Under the pieces are notes generated by a model. It did no database searches. It was given only the letters and a program-made list of their open reading frames with translations, and was not told the DNA's origin. Position numbers and translations under genes: made by a program. Shown piece after piece: positions 32,879 through 39,264 of a stretch of DNA of 40,634 bases. The number at the start of each line of letters is the position of its first letter. The first letter of the stretch is position 1. The stretch comes from Lacticaseibacillus yichunensis (GTDB lineage Bacteria; Bacillota; Bacilli; Lactobacillales; Lactobacillaceae): the NCBI RefSeq assembly GCF_003946405.1, contig NZ_RHOG01000025.1, positions 1 through 40,634 on the forward strand. The letters are read 5' to 3'.

Positions 32879-33775
32879 ATGAAATTCAAAAAGTTCACTG
32901 GTTTGATGATCGCCGGCGCCGCACTGCTTTCCGTTGGCGCGATCGCACCACTCACCGCTAATGCCGCAACGGTTGAAGGCAACGCTGAGATCAACGGCGG
33001 CCAGGCACTGCCACAAGACGCCCAAACCACGGCGGGTATCTCATTTGGTCAGACCTCCCCGACCGGCAACACTGGCTACCTGCGCCTGCAGATGGTGCCG
33101 AAGATTCTCGATTTCGGGAACCACGAGCAGTTTTTCTCGGAATACCCGATTTTCACCGCTGATGGGAAAAACGTGGCGAAGGATGACAACAACCGTTACC
33201 CGAACTACAAGAGCGGGAGCACCAACTTGACCGCGATTCTCAACACCGATGACGCGGCGCTTGCGAACGTTCAGGGGAAGGTTTGGACCACGGTCGTTGA
33301 CAAGCAGACCACGCGCACGGCCGACGAAAACGCCAAGGATACGACCGGCAAAACCGACAGCGCAGCCGGCACCTGGACGCTGAACGTGAAGGCGGACGGC
33401 CCGCTGTCTCTGGTCAATGACGCTGGCGAATCCACTGGCAAGACCATCGACGATGCGACCCTCACCTTGCTCAACACGGCATACGGCCAGACCGGCGATG
33501 TATACGCGTTGACCAACGAAACGCAGGACGACGGCTTCACCCCAAGTGGCGCCTTGACCGCTGTTTCCGATTTGACCAACACGATCTCCATGAATCTCAC
33601 CGGCAGTGACACGAACCACCAGGTGGCCAGTGCAGCGGCGGGCGAAGGCGAAGGCGCCAACGTCTTTGGTTGGAACAAGACCAACATCAAGCTCGTTTTG
33701 CCGAAGACTTCCGTTGTTGAAAACGGGATCTACGAAACGACCCTGACCTGGACCCTTGCGACGGGCTTGAACTAA
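32879..33775 (+). CDS. Small secreted WxL-domain protein (CscB-like)
   Basis: A 298-residue secreted protein. Signal peptide MKFKKFTGLMIAGAALLSVG...TANA is followed almost directly by a WxL domain: RLQMVPKILDFGNHE, then GTWTLNVKADGPL as the first Trp-x-Leu motif, and a C-terminal LTWTLATGLN as the second. These domains attach to cell-wall peptidoglycan without covalent anchoring and are held by DUF916-type partners encoded just upstream. AGGAGGAA precedes the ATG by about 7 nt. Base use is more regular than in the upstream genes, suggesting higher expression. Confidence 0.93.
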   Translation: MKFKKFTGLMIAGAALLSVGAIAPLTANAATVEGNAEINGGQALPQDAQTTAGISFGQTSPTGNTGYLRLQMVPKILDFGNHEQFFSEYPIFTADGKNVAKDDNNRYPNYKSGSTNLTAILNTDDAALANVQGKVWTTVVDKQTTRTADENAKDTTGKTDSAAGTWTLNVKADGPLSLVNDAGESTGKTIDDATLTLLNTAYGQTGDVYALTNETQDDGFTPSGALTAVSDLTNTISMNLTGSDTNHQVASAAAGEGEGANVFGWNKTNIKLVLPKTSVVENGIYETTLTWTLATGLN

Positions 33776-33901
33776 GCCGTTTCGCGTCGGAATTCATTTG
33801 TTGACTGAAACCATTTCATTTGGCGAGTCGGAAGGCGTACTGATGCGGCCTGCCAGCTGCCAGCACTGACAACGTCGATCGCCAGCCCTCCAGAAGCGAT
33901 C

Positions 33902-33987
33902 GACCCCACAGCCTCAGTGAAAAGACCCGCTTCAGTGGGACAAGCAATTTGCGCTTGCCTCTCCGGAGCGGGTCTTTGTGTGGGGTC
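33902..33987. terminator. Large nested hairpin terminator after the WxL locus
   Basis: Three nested or branched stems: outer GACCCCACA/TGTGGGGTC (33902-33910 and 33979-33987), middle AAAGACCCGCT/AGCGGGTCTTT (33921-33931 and 33967-33977), and inner CAAGC/GCTTG near 33941-33957. It lies between the plus-strand WxL gene and a minus-strand gene and could end transcription from both sides. Confidence 0.72.
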
Positions 33988-34030
33988 GCACTGGCTTAAT
34001 CCCGCGAGCGTTATGCGCGAGGCTGGCGGC

Positions 34031-34297
34031 CTATTTTTCCTTGGGCGCGAGCGCAAACTGCAGGTGATATGTCCCCTCGCCCGCAGCCATCGCGGATTCG
34101 ATCATCGTCACCTCACGCTCGGCCTCCACGCGGGTGGCATACCGGCCAAGTTCGACTTGCCCCGTATTAAAGAAATCATGCTGGTCGGTCTCCCCAATCA
34201 AAGTGACCTTCCCCGCATTTTTCCGAAACGCCAGATTGGTCGCCAGGCTAAAGCCAAAAACGCGGACGAGTTTGCCATTGATCAATGAGCGAATCAT
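34031..34297 (-). CDS. Hypothetical small protein
   Basis: If started at ATG 34297 (MIRSLINGKLVRVFGFSLAT) the product has 88 residues and is soluble, with a charged helix (RVEAEREVTMIESAMA) near the end. The frame stays open to 34444 but that longer form would begin inside the T tract of the terminator at 34443-34469. No good ribosome binding site is seen for any start. I do not recognise the family. The sequence looks protein-like (mixed alpha/beta, NGKLVRVFGF...VTLIGETD), so I keep it. The stretch 34298-34442 holds nothing clear apart from its likely promoter. Confidence 0.45.
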   Translation of the reverse strand: MIRSLINGKLVRVFGFSLATNLAFRKNAGKVTLIGETDQHDFFNTGQVELGRYATRVEAEREVTMIESAMAAGEGTYHLQFALAPKEK

Positions 34298-34442
34298 CAG
34301 GTGGCCCGGGGCAATCGGGTGCGCCGCGGACTGGCCGTCGCCTGGGCGTTGCATTTTGTCAACGAACGGTTGCGGCGTGATTTTTTGGGGGAAATCAGGG
34401 CGGTGACAGTGAGGTTTGGCGAAACGAAAACGGCTACGCAAC

Positions 34443-34469
34443 AAAAAAGGCCACTCGCGATGAGTGACC
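34443..34469 (-). terminator. Terminator after the NADH oxidase gene
   Basis: Arms GGCCACTC (34449-34456) and GAGTGACC (34462-34469) with a 5-nt loop. On the minus strand the stem is followed by six T (34443-34448). It lies about 180 nt past the stop of the NADH oxidase gene. Confidence 0.7.
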
Positions 34470-34649
34470 CCTCTATATAAAGATCAATTCGGCAATCATG
34501 GTTAAATATGGATCTCAGCCATTCGACTAGGCGCGCAACAGGTAACCCCGTCGCGATTGGCAAGCGTGGCCCGCCCCACCAAGTAACATCAATGCTGGAT
34601 ATGAGGGTGGGCGGAGGCCACCCGGGCGACCCCACAAATGCTTTTTAAG

Positions 34650-35987
34650 TTACTTATTAGCCTTGGCCACAGCTTCCATCGCGACGGCGTTCAGCCAGTT
34701 GAGCGGCTGGTCGAAGTTGGGCTGGAAGAACATGTCGACCATGCTGAGCTGCTCGATCGTCATGTTGGCCTGAATCGCGATCGACAGCGCGTTGGCCGAC
34801 TGCGACACATCATGACTCGAAAAGACCGACCCGCCAAGAACGCGGTGCGTCTCTGGATCCCAAGTCAGACTCACAAGAATTTTCGCGGTCGTCAACATAA
34901 AGTCCGGGCGATAATCCTGCTCGATCGTCACGCTGGCCGCTTCGACCCCGCGTGCCTTCGCGCCTTCTGTGGTGAGGCCGGATGCCGCGATGGTCATGCC
35001 GAACAACTCAACGGCGCTGGTGCTTTGCGTGCCCATGTAGGCAACGGTCGGCTTGTCGATGTTGTGGCCCACGAGAATGCCCTGGCGCACGGCGTTGGTG
35101 GCTAACGGAATGTAGTCGGCCTTGCCAGTTGGGTTGTAGTGCACTGTCGCTGAGTCCCCTGCCGCAAAGACATCCGGATCGCTGGTGCGCATGTATTCGT
35201 CGGTAATGAGCGCGCCGTTTGGCAGGGTCTCAAGTTGGTCACGGACGAGGTCGGTGTGCGGCCGGAAGCCGATGCTGAGCACGGCGATGTCGGCGGAGTA
35301 GCTGCCTTTGTCGGTGGTGACGGTCAGCTGATCGCCGCCTTCAAAACCGACGACTTTTTCGCTGAGGGCCAGCTTGACGCCGTGATCGGTGTAGAGTTTT
35401 TCCACGCGATCGGTGATGTCGCTGTCAAAGTTTTTCGCCAAAACGCGTGGCAGGGCATCGATCAAGGTGACTTGCTTGCCGTTCAGGGCGTACTGTTCGG
35501 CGAGCTCGGCGCCGATGTAGCCTGCGCCGATGACGATGACGGACTTGATCTCAGGGGTGAGGTCCTTGAGCGTCTTGGCGTGGCTCCAGTTCTTGGCGAG
35601 GTGTACGCGCGGATCGTCGATGCCAGGAATCGGCGGGGTGAGTGGCGCAGAGCCGGTGTTCACAACGAGCTTATCGTATGTTTCGGTGGTCGTGCTGCCG
35701 CTCACAAGGTCTTTGACAACGACTTGCTTGGCCTTGGTGTCGACGCTGAGCACGTCATGTTGCATGTGCATATGGGCGCCAAGCGCGCTCAAGGCTTCAG
35801 GCGAGGAGTAGAACATTTTCTCGGGCGACGAGACGTGACCGCCCACCCACAAGGCGATCCCGCAGGACAGGAAAGACAGATTCGTGTTGCGTTCATAGAC
35901 GTGCACGTCATAATCTGGATGCTCGGTCAGGATCTGTTGCGTGGCAAATGTGCCAGCATGGGTGGCACCAATAACGATGATCTTCAT
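34650..35987 (-). CDS. nox: NADH oxidase, FAD-dependent, water-forming type
   Basis: A 445-residue flavoprotein of the pyridine nucleotide-disulfide reductase class with one redox-active Cys. FAD-binding IIVIGATHAGTFAT is at the N-terminus, Cys42 lies in LSFLSCGIALWVGG, the NADH-binding motif is VIVIGAGYIGAELAEQ, and the FAD ribityl motif is VFAAGDSA. This pattern fits the NADH oxidases that reduce oxygen to water and recycle NAD in lactobacilli; CoA-disulfide reductases are close relatives. ATG 35987 is chosen over the TTG before it because GAGGAGA lies 8 nt upstream. It is a single-gene unit with its own promoter and terminator. Confidence 0.9.
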   Translation of the reverse strand: MKIIVIGATHAGTFATQQILTEHPDYDVHVYERNTNLSFLSCGIALWVGGHVSSPEKMFYSSPEALSALGAHMHMQHDVLSVDTKAKQVVVKDLVSGSTTTETYDKLVVNTGSAPLTPPIPGIDDPRVHLAKNWSHAKTLKDLTPEIKSVIVIGAGYIGAELAEQYALNGKQVTLIDALPRVLAKNFDSDITDRVEKLYTDHGVKLALSEKVVGFEGGDQLTVTTDKGSYSADIAVLSIGFRPHTDLVRDQLETLPNGALITDEYMRTSDPDVFAAGDSATVHYNPTGKADYIPLATNAVRQGILVGHNIDKPTVAYMGTQSTSAVELFGMTIAASGLTTEGAKARGVEAASVTIEQDYRPDFMLTTAKILVSLTWDPETHRVLGGSVFSSHDVSQSANALSIAIQANMTIEQLSMVDMFFQPNFDQPLNWLNAVAMEAVAKANK

Positions 35988-36036
35988 CAAAAAAGTCTCC
36001 TCTCAAACGATGCTTGTGTTCTACATCACGAGATAG

Positions 36037-36042
36037 ATTGTA
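36037..36042 (-). promoter_or_regulatory. Extended -10 promoter of the NADH oxidase gene
   Basis: Minus-strand TATGGTACAAT contains an extended -10 (TGG then TACAAT, 36037-36042). No strong -35 is visible 17 bp upstream, which is common for extended -10 promoters. It lies about 50 nt before the start codon. Confidence 0.55.
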
Positions 36043-36103
36043 CCATACCGGATGTCTTGTGGCTAGATTGATGACAATTTAAATTGGTTAAAGAAATGGA
36101 CAC

Positions 36104-36149
36104 AAAAGCGGACCCGCGCGCTGCATGGGCAGGACGCGGATCCGCTTTT
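36104..36149. terminator. Strong bidirectional terminator between pilus locus and nox
   Basis: Arms AAAAGCGGACCCGCG (36104-36118) and CGCGGATCCGCTTTT (36135-36149) pair over 15 bp with one mismatch, ending in A and T runs on both sides. It closes the minus-strand pilus operon and separates it from the NADH oxidase promoter. Confidence 0.82.
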
Positions 36150-36181
36150 CTGGTGGCCGACTGGGGGTGCCGGCCGTGTCT

Positions 36182-36268
36182 TGGTTCGTTTCAGTTGACA
36201 AGGCGCGCTGAGGGCTGGTTCGTTTCAGTTGACAGAGTTTTCTCAGCACTGGTTCGTTTCAGTTGACA
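36182..36268. repeat. Three direct repeats of 19 bp at an exact 34-bp period
   Basis: TGGTTCGTTTCAGTTGACA occurs identically at 36182-36200, 36216-36234 and 36250-36268. The two spacers are 15 bp each and differ, but both carry CTGAG or CTCAG at the same offset. The array lies between the last sortase stop (36273) and the terminator at 36104-36149, so it is in the 3' end of the pilus mRNA. Function unknown. Confidence 0.9.
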
Positions 36269-36272
36269 GTCC

Positions 36273-37118
36273 TCAGTCGCGTTGGCGCAGGTAGCCCCAG
36301 CTGGCGATGCCCCACATGAGGAGCCAGACCAGCGCGAGGAGCCATAATTGCCAAACGAGCCAGCGCCGACTCAGCGACTGGGCAACGAGCCAACCGAGCT
36401 GATTTTCAAATTGGGTGAAGCCGCTGGTGGTTGGAGTCGTTGGCTGAATGCCGAGGGCTGTCTCTGTGGGCTCGGCGCCTCGTGTTTTCTGCAGCTTCGC
36501 GATCACAACTCGGCGGTACTGGGTTCCTGCCCCGCCTTCACAGCGAATCAGGGTCAGGCGGTCGTCGCGGGTGTTGTCGAGGACATCGACTTGGGTGTCC
36601 TTGACGACTTGGTTGACGGCGATGCGATACTGCCAGACTTGCTTGAGGTCGGAGACGAGAATGAGGTCGCCGACTTTGGCGCGGTCGACCTTGTTGAGAA
36701 GCAGGTCGCCTGCACCCCAGAAGTTGTGTGCGGCCATGACGATGTTGCCACCGCTGAGCCCGCGCTTGGGGTAATAGAGCGCGACGCCTGCGCTGAGGGT
36801 CAGGTCCGTGGCTTCGCCAAAAATTGGCAGGCTGATCTGGCAGCTCGGAATCGCAAGCCGCCCCACCCCGTAACGCTGGGTCAAGCCGGTGCTCTGTTGC
36901 CGCGCGGCCAAAAGCAGCTTGAGGTCCGCCTCTTGGATGGCCTCATCCGATGAGTTTTGCCCGCTTCGCGCGAGGTTGGCGGCGGCGGTGGTCTGGAAGG
37001 CAACCGGCATGGTGCTGGCCGGTTGGGTCAAGAACACGTGGTAGCCGCGGATCAAGAGGAGCAGGCTGCCGAAGATCACGATGGCCGGCAGCGCGAACCA
37101 TTTGAGCAGCCGCTTCAT
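36273..37118 (-). CDS. Third sortase of the pilus locus, class A-like
   Basis: A 281-residue membrane-bound transpeptidase. Start at ATG 37118 (MKRLLKWF), preceded by AAGGGGG; a GTG at 37127 overlaps that site and is less likely. It has an N-terminal membrane helix, then the sortase core with His131 in VMAAHNFWGAG, Cys193 in TLIRCEGG and Arg202/203 in TQYRRVV, and a second membrane helix at the C-terminus (QLWLLALVWLLMWGI). The order LSAGVALYYP...GGNIVMAAHN is like class A enzymes, but TLIRC instead of TLxTC and the C-terminal helix are odd. It may attach finished pili to the wall or process a minor pilin. Confidence 0.82.
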   Translation of the reverse strand: MKRLLKWFALPAIVIFGSLLLLIRGYHVFLTQPASTMPVAFQTTAAANLARSGQNSSDEAIQEADLKLLLAARQQSTGLTQRYGVGRLAIPSCQISLPIFGEATDLTLSAGVALYYPKRGLSGGNIVMAAHNFWGAGDLLLNKVDRAKVGDLILVSDLKQVWQYRIAVNQVVKDTQVDVLDNTRDDRLTLIRCEGGAGTQYRRVVIAKLQKTRGAEPTETALGIQPTTPTTSGFTQFENQLGWLVAQSLSRRWLVWQLWLLALVWLLMWGIASWGYLRQRD

Positions 37119-37142
37119 GGCGGTCACCCCCTTTTCGCAGGA

Positions 37143-38333
37143 TCATTCAGTCTGGTGCGGTGTGTCGTCGGAGGTGGCGGGGTCGGCGGGTGTGCCGGTT
37201 GGGGCTTGGGCAGTTGCGTCTGCTTCTGCCTTTGCGTCGGCCGCTGCCTTTGCCGCTTCTTCGGCCTTTGCCTGTTCTTCGGCGATGCGTTTCTTTTGCT
37301 TTTCCAGACCGCGTTTGCGGTAGCGGCGAATGAGCCACCAGATCAGCAGGAGCAAAATCAGGATGAACAGGGTCAGATACCAAATGTGTTCGAGGCTCCA
37401 GCGGTCGCGGGTGGTCGTGACCACTTTTTTCGCCGCCCTGATCGGAATGCGTTTGCCGTAGACGATCAGGCGGTGGGAGTTGATGAACAGCGGGGTGCAG
37501 GTCATGAGGGCGACCAGGTCTTTGCCAGGCTGGACGTAAAACGACTGGACGGCGGCCTTGCCCGATGGCGCGATGACTTTGTGGCCGGTCACCTGATACG
37601 CGCGGTTGCGCCCGAATGCGTTGACGTAGAACACGTCGCCTTTTTTCAGGTAGCGAATGTTGTCAAAGAAGATCTTATTGGCGAGGCCGGAATGCCCGGT
37701 AATGGCGGCCAGCGTGTTTTTCCCGCCGGTGGGCAAGCTCGTCCACGGCATGGTGCCCAGCGCGCGGTTGAGCACCCAGTCGGAGTCGCCAAAGTAGATC
37801 AACATGTTCTTGATGTGGATGCTGGGAATGTTGATGTACCCGATCGGCGACTTGAGGTCCGGCTGGATCTGCGTGATGTCGATGTTCTCGTGGGACTTAT
37901 TGTGCTGCTTGGCGTCGATCATGGCGTTGTAGCGGTTGATCAAGTCCAGCGTCTTGTCGGTCGGCGGAATGTACGCCTCCTCGTATTCACGCATCTTCGG
38001 CTGGCGCTGGAGCGTTTCTCGCCAGTTGAACAACAGCGGCAGTAGCAACAGGAACACCCCAAGCAGAAGCGTGAGGGTGAAAAAGGCATAGTAGACGCGG
38101 TGATGCTTGACCTTGCGAGGCGGCTGGGCGGTTGGCTGCGCCTCGGCTGGGATCGCCGTTGTTGACGGGGCGGCGGCGCTAGTCAGCGTCTCCGGTTCCG
38201 TCGGTGTGTCCGGGATCGCCTGGTCGTGGTTCTCCGGGTTCGCCTGGTTGGTGCGTTCCGAGTTCGCCTGGTTGGCCGGCGTCTCGCTCGCCTGCTTCGC
38301 GGGCTGCTTGTTCTTGCGCTGCTTTTTCGGCAT
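37143..38333 (-). CDS. Class C (pilus) sortase, second copy
   Basis: A 396-residue pilin-polymerising sortase. Motifs are His214 in ITGHSGLANK, Cys279 in MTCTPLFINSHRL and Arg288. Membrane helices lie at about 78-101 and 317-335, giving the class C two-helix layout. The first 75 residues are a low-complexity cytoplasmic tail rich in Gln, Asn, Pro and Thr, and the C-terminus is an Ala/Lys/Glu-rich tail. The start ATG 38333 lies 155 nt inside the previous sortase gene in another frame; AAGGAG is about 14 nt upstream and a closer AAGG is 4 nt away. A later start in the tail is possible and would shrink the overlap. Confidence 0.9.
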   Translation of the reverse strand: MPKKQRKNKQPAKQASETPANQANSERTNQANPENHDQAIPDTPTEPETLTSAAAPSTTAIPAEAQPTAQPPRKVKHHRVYYAFFTLTLLLGVFLLLLPLLFNWRETLQRQPKMREYEEAYIPPTDKTLDLINRYNAMIDAKQHNKSHENIDITQIQPDLKSPIGYINIPSIHIKNMLIYFGDSDWVLNRALGTMPWTSLPTGGKNTLAAITGHSGLANKIFFDNIRYLKKGDVFYVNAFGRNRAYQVTGHKVIAPSGKAAVQSFYVQPGKDLVALMTCTPLFINSHRLIVYGKRIPIRAAKKVVTTTRDRWSLEHIWYLTLFILILLLLIWWLIRRYRKRGLEKQKKRIAEEQAKAEEAAKAAADAKAEADATAQAPTGTPADPATSDDTPHQTE

Positions 38334-39162
38334 TGGCCTTTTCCTTCTCCTTTCGCCGCTGGTGCTGTTTGATCAGGAACCAGATCAGTATCAGCAATAA
38401 TAGTAAGATCACGATCAAGATCCAGAGGCGCTCGATGCCCCAGCCATCGCGGGTGGTGACGGTGTGGCTCGCCGCTGTTTTCAGCGAGATGCGCTTGCCG
38501 TAGACCATCAACCGATGCGTATTGATAAACAAGGGCGTGCATGTCAACAGAACGGCGATGTCTTTGTGCGGCTGCACATAGGTCGCCTTGATGGCTGATT
38601 TTGCATTGGGGTCGACCACCTTCTGCTGGTAGACCTGGTAGGCTTTTTCCTGCCCGAAACTGGTGACATAGAAGATGTCGCCATTTTGCAGGTAGCGAAT
38701 GTTGTCAAAGACGATGCGGTTCGCGAGGCCCGAGTGCCCGGTGATGACGGTGAGCGTGTTGGTGCCACCGCTTGGCAAAGAGGTGCCGGGCATCGTGCCG
38801 ATCGCGCGGTCGAGCACCCAATCCGAGTCGCCGAAGTACATGGTCTGGCCGGCGATGTGAATGGCGGGAATCCGCACGAAGCCAATGGGGTCGTGCAGAT
38901 CCGGCTGGATATCAGTGATCTTCACTTTTCGCTTCGGCGGCTGGCCTTGTTGAAAAGCGGCGATCATGGCATTGTACGCCTCGATGTCTTTTGTCTGCTT
39001 GGAGGTCGGCGACTTGGCGTTTTTTTCATAAACCACCGTCGCCTGCTTGCTTTGGTAGTCGTGATACACGTCAAAGCCAAACGGCAGCAGTAGCAAGATC
39101 AGCCCCAGCGCAAACAGGAAGCCGAAAAACAGATAGAATGTTCGATCTGACAAATGGCGCAT
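38179..39162 (-). CDS. Class C (pilus) sortase, first copy
   Basis: A 327-residue pilin sortase. Start at ATG 39162 (MRHLSDRTFYLFFG), 6 nt after GGAGGTG. Catalytic His143 in ITGHSGLANR, Cys208 in LLTCTPLFINTHRL, Arg217. The N-terminal helix is at about 9-30 and the C-terminal helix at about 245-264. The usual Asp-Pro-aromatic lid before the core is not obvious. The last 50 residues are a Gly/Pro/Glu/Asp-rich cytoplasmic tail encoded in the region that overlaps the next gene. It directly follows the major pilin gene, so it probably polymerises that pilin through the YPKN lysine. Confidence 0.9.
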   Translation of the reverse strand: MRHLSDRTFYLFFGFLFALGLILLLLPFGFDVYHDYQSKQATVVYEKNAKSPTSKQTKDIEAYNAMIAAFQQGQPPKRKVKITDIQPDLHDPIGFVRIPAIHIAGQTMYFGDSDWVLDRAIGTMPGTSLPSGGTNTLTVITGHSGLANRIVFDNIRYLQNGDIFYVTSFGQEKAYQVYQQKVVDPNAKSAIKATYVQPHKDIAVLLTCTPLFINTHRLMVYGKRISLKTAASHTVTTRDGWGIERLWILIVILLLLLILIWFLIKQHQRRKEKEKANAEKAAQEQAAREAGERDAGQPGELGTHQPGEPGEPRPGDPGHTDGTGDAD

Positions 39163-39218
39163 CGTCTTCACCTCCGTATGCCACATTTTACCCGGTACAT
39201 ATTATTCCGGGAAAGAAC

Positions 39219-39247
39219 AAGAGCCCCGAGCCCGGCTCGAAGCTCTT
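39219..39247 (-). terminator. Hairpin between pilin and sortase genes
   Basis: Arms AAGAGCCCCGAGC (39219-39231) and GCTCGAAGCTCTT (39235-39247) pair over 13 bp, with two G-U pairs in minus-strand RNA and a 3-nt loop. It lies between the pilin stop and the first sortase. With only a weak T tract (GTTCTTT), it may be a partial terminator giving more pilin than sortase. Confidence 0.6.
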
Positions 39248-39264
39248 ATTCAAAATACGTGTGT

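Noticed and set aside
34297-34635. A 112-residue minus-strand frame upstream of the orphan gene, possibly joined by a frameshift
   Set aside because: It crosses the terminator at 34443-34469 and its composition does not look like protein.
36182-36268. The 34-bp periodic repeats as a CRISPR array or a set of promoters
   Set aside because: Repeats of 19 bp and spacers of 15 bp are too short for CRISPR and no cas gene is present. Each repeat ends in TTGACA, a consensus -35, but no -10 follows at 16-18 bp.
36957-38045. A 362-residue plus-strand frame opposite the sortase genes
   Set aside because: It is the antisense of two genes with intact sortase motifs; long antisense frames are common in GC-rich coding DNA.
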